Below the pieces are notes generated by a model. The model had not been told where the DNA came from and did no database searches. It saw nothing but the letters and a program-made list of their open reading frames with translations. The translations under genes were made by a program, and so were the position numbers. Positions 63,801-64,000 of a stretch of 64,000 nucleotides of DNA are shown piece after piece (position 1 is the stretch's first letter; each line of letters begins with the position of its first letter). Origin of the DNA: MGIIb-Q1 sp964342465 (lineage in GTDB: Archaea > Thermoplasmatota > Poseidoniia > Poseidoniales > Thalassarchaeaceae); the NCBI GenBank assembly GCA_964342465.1, contig CAYFFQ010000001.1, forward strand, positions 62,001-126,000. Reading direction: 5' to 3'.

Positions 63801-64000
63801 CTCCGCATCGGGCGAAAATTAGTCCACCGCTTTCCCCCGTCAGAATTATTCGAGGGGTCAGTCATTGCTCTGCATCATTCGGAAAAAAAGCCCGCCGCTT
63901 ATCCTCCATCAGGATTGTTCAAAGGGTCAGTCATCGCTCTGCATCGGGCGAAAATTAGTCCGCCGCTTTCCCCCGTCAGAATTGTTCGAGGGGGTAGTCC
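63801..64000. repeat. Second tandem array, 67-68-bp period, to the window end
   Basis: CTCCGCATCG/CTCTGCATC recurs at 63801, 63868 and 63936, with conserved blocks (AGTCCxCCGC, TCAGxATTxTTC, GGGTCAGTCAT). The period matches the preceding array, although the sequence differs, which suggests the two share an origin. No gene is visible from 63632 to 64000. Confidence 0.88.

Noticed and set aside
20041..64000. CRISPR arrays as an explanation for the tandem repeats
   Set aside because: The repeats are contiguous, without unique spacers, have different periods at each locus, and no cas genes are present.

Overview
The window looks like part of a scaffolded draft genome of a planktonic euryarchaeon, most likely Marine Group II (Ca. 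Poseidoniales) or a close Thermoplasmatota relative. The archaeal assignment rests on a clamp-loader small subunit (RfcS), a pelota protein, a GatD tRNA amidotransferase subunit, an archaeal-type AspRS, and an initiator/elongator-type tRNA-Met(CAU) whose 56-nt intron sits at 37/38 in a canonical bulge-helix-bulge. The marine group II suggestion is an inference from this core plus very large Ig-like, C-terminally anchored surface proteins, a bacterial-type MetK and an aerobic, amino-acid-oriented metabolism. Three runs of exactly 100 N mark scaffold joins.

Layout. 1-1.9 kb: a small membrane protein and panB. 2-18.6 kb: a leftward operon of three paralogous surface proteins (3035, 1303 and 1152 aa) built from DNRLRE and Ig-like modules, one C-terminal membrane helix and a cytosolic tail. 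18.6-25.8 kb: rfcS, a membrane protein, split tRNA-Met, gatD, an acyl-CoA carboxyltransferase subunit and an acyltransferase-like membrane protein. 25.9-33.5 kb: a secreted hydrolase-like/Kelch/cadherin-like protein, aroE, fhs and a thioredoxin-fold lipoprotein. 33.6-40.1 kb: a lysE-type exporter and a Cys/Met PLP enzyme divergent from an Lrp regulator, pelA, a CPBP protease and an APC permease ending in EF-hands. 40.4-50.8 kb: a leftward run with RidA-type deaminase, both subunits of a 2-aminophenol 1,6-dioxygenase-like enzyme, a PAP2 phosphatase, a 2-aminomuconate-semialdehyde-dehydrogenase-like ALDH, asparaginase II, a luciferase-like monooxygenase, an SDR and a formyltransferase-like protein. 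51-64 kb: a soluble PAS hybrid kinase, aspS, a secreted protein, a wHTH regulator, metK and a NEW3-type surface protein carrying an (NGTG)n sequon array.

How it fits together. The 40-51 kb run contains the consecutive enzymes of an aminophenol/aminomuconate meta-cleavage route (ring cleavage, semialdehyde oxidation, deamination) beside amide, formyl and flavin enzymes of unknown substrate. This is the best candidate here for an undescribed archaeal catabolic module. The surface proteins suggest adhesion or particle attachment.

The most unusual non-coding feature is a recurring pattern of short tandem repeats (periods 21-74 bp, plus one of 167 bp) immediately downstream of genes. In at least six cases the repeat unit contains the last bases of the gene itself, stop codon or tRNA 3' end included. 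All three N gaps fall inside such arrays. Two other non-coding segments look structured: the region upstream of metK, which has competing helices, and a pseudoknot-plus-T8 element between aspS and the next gene.
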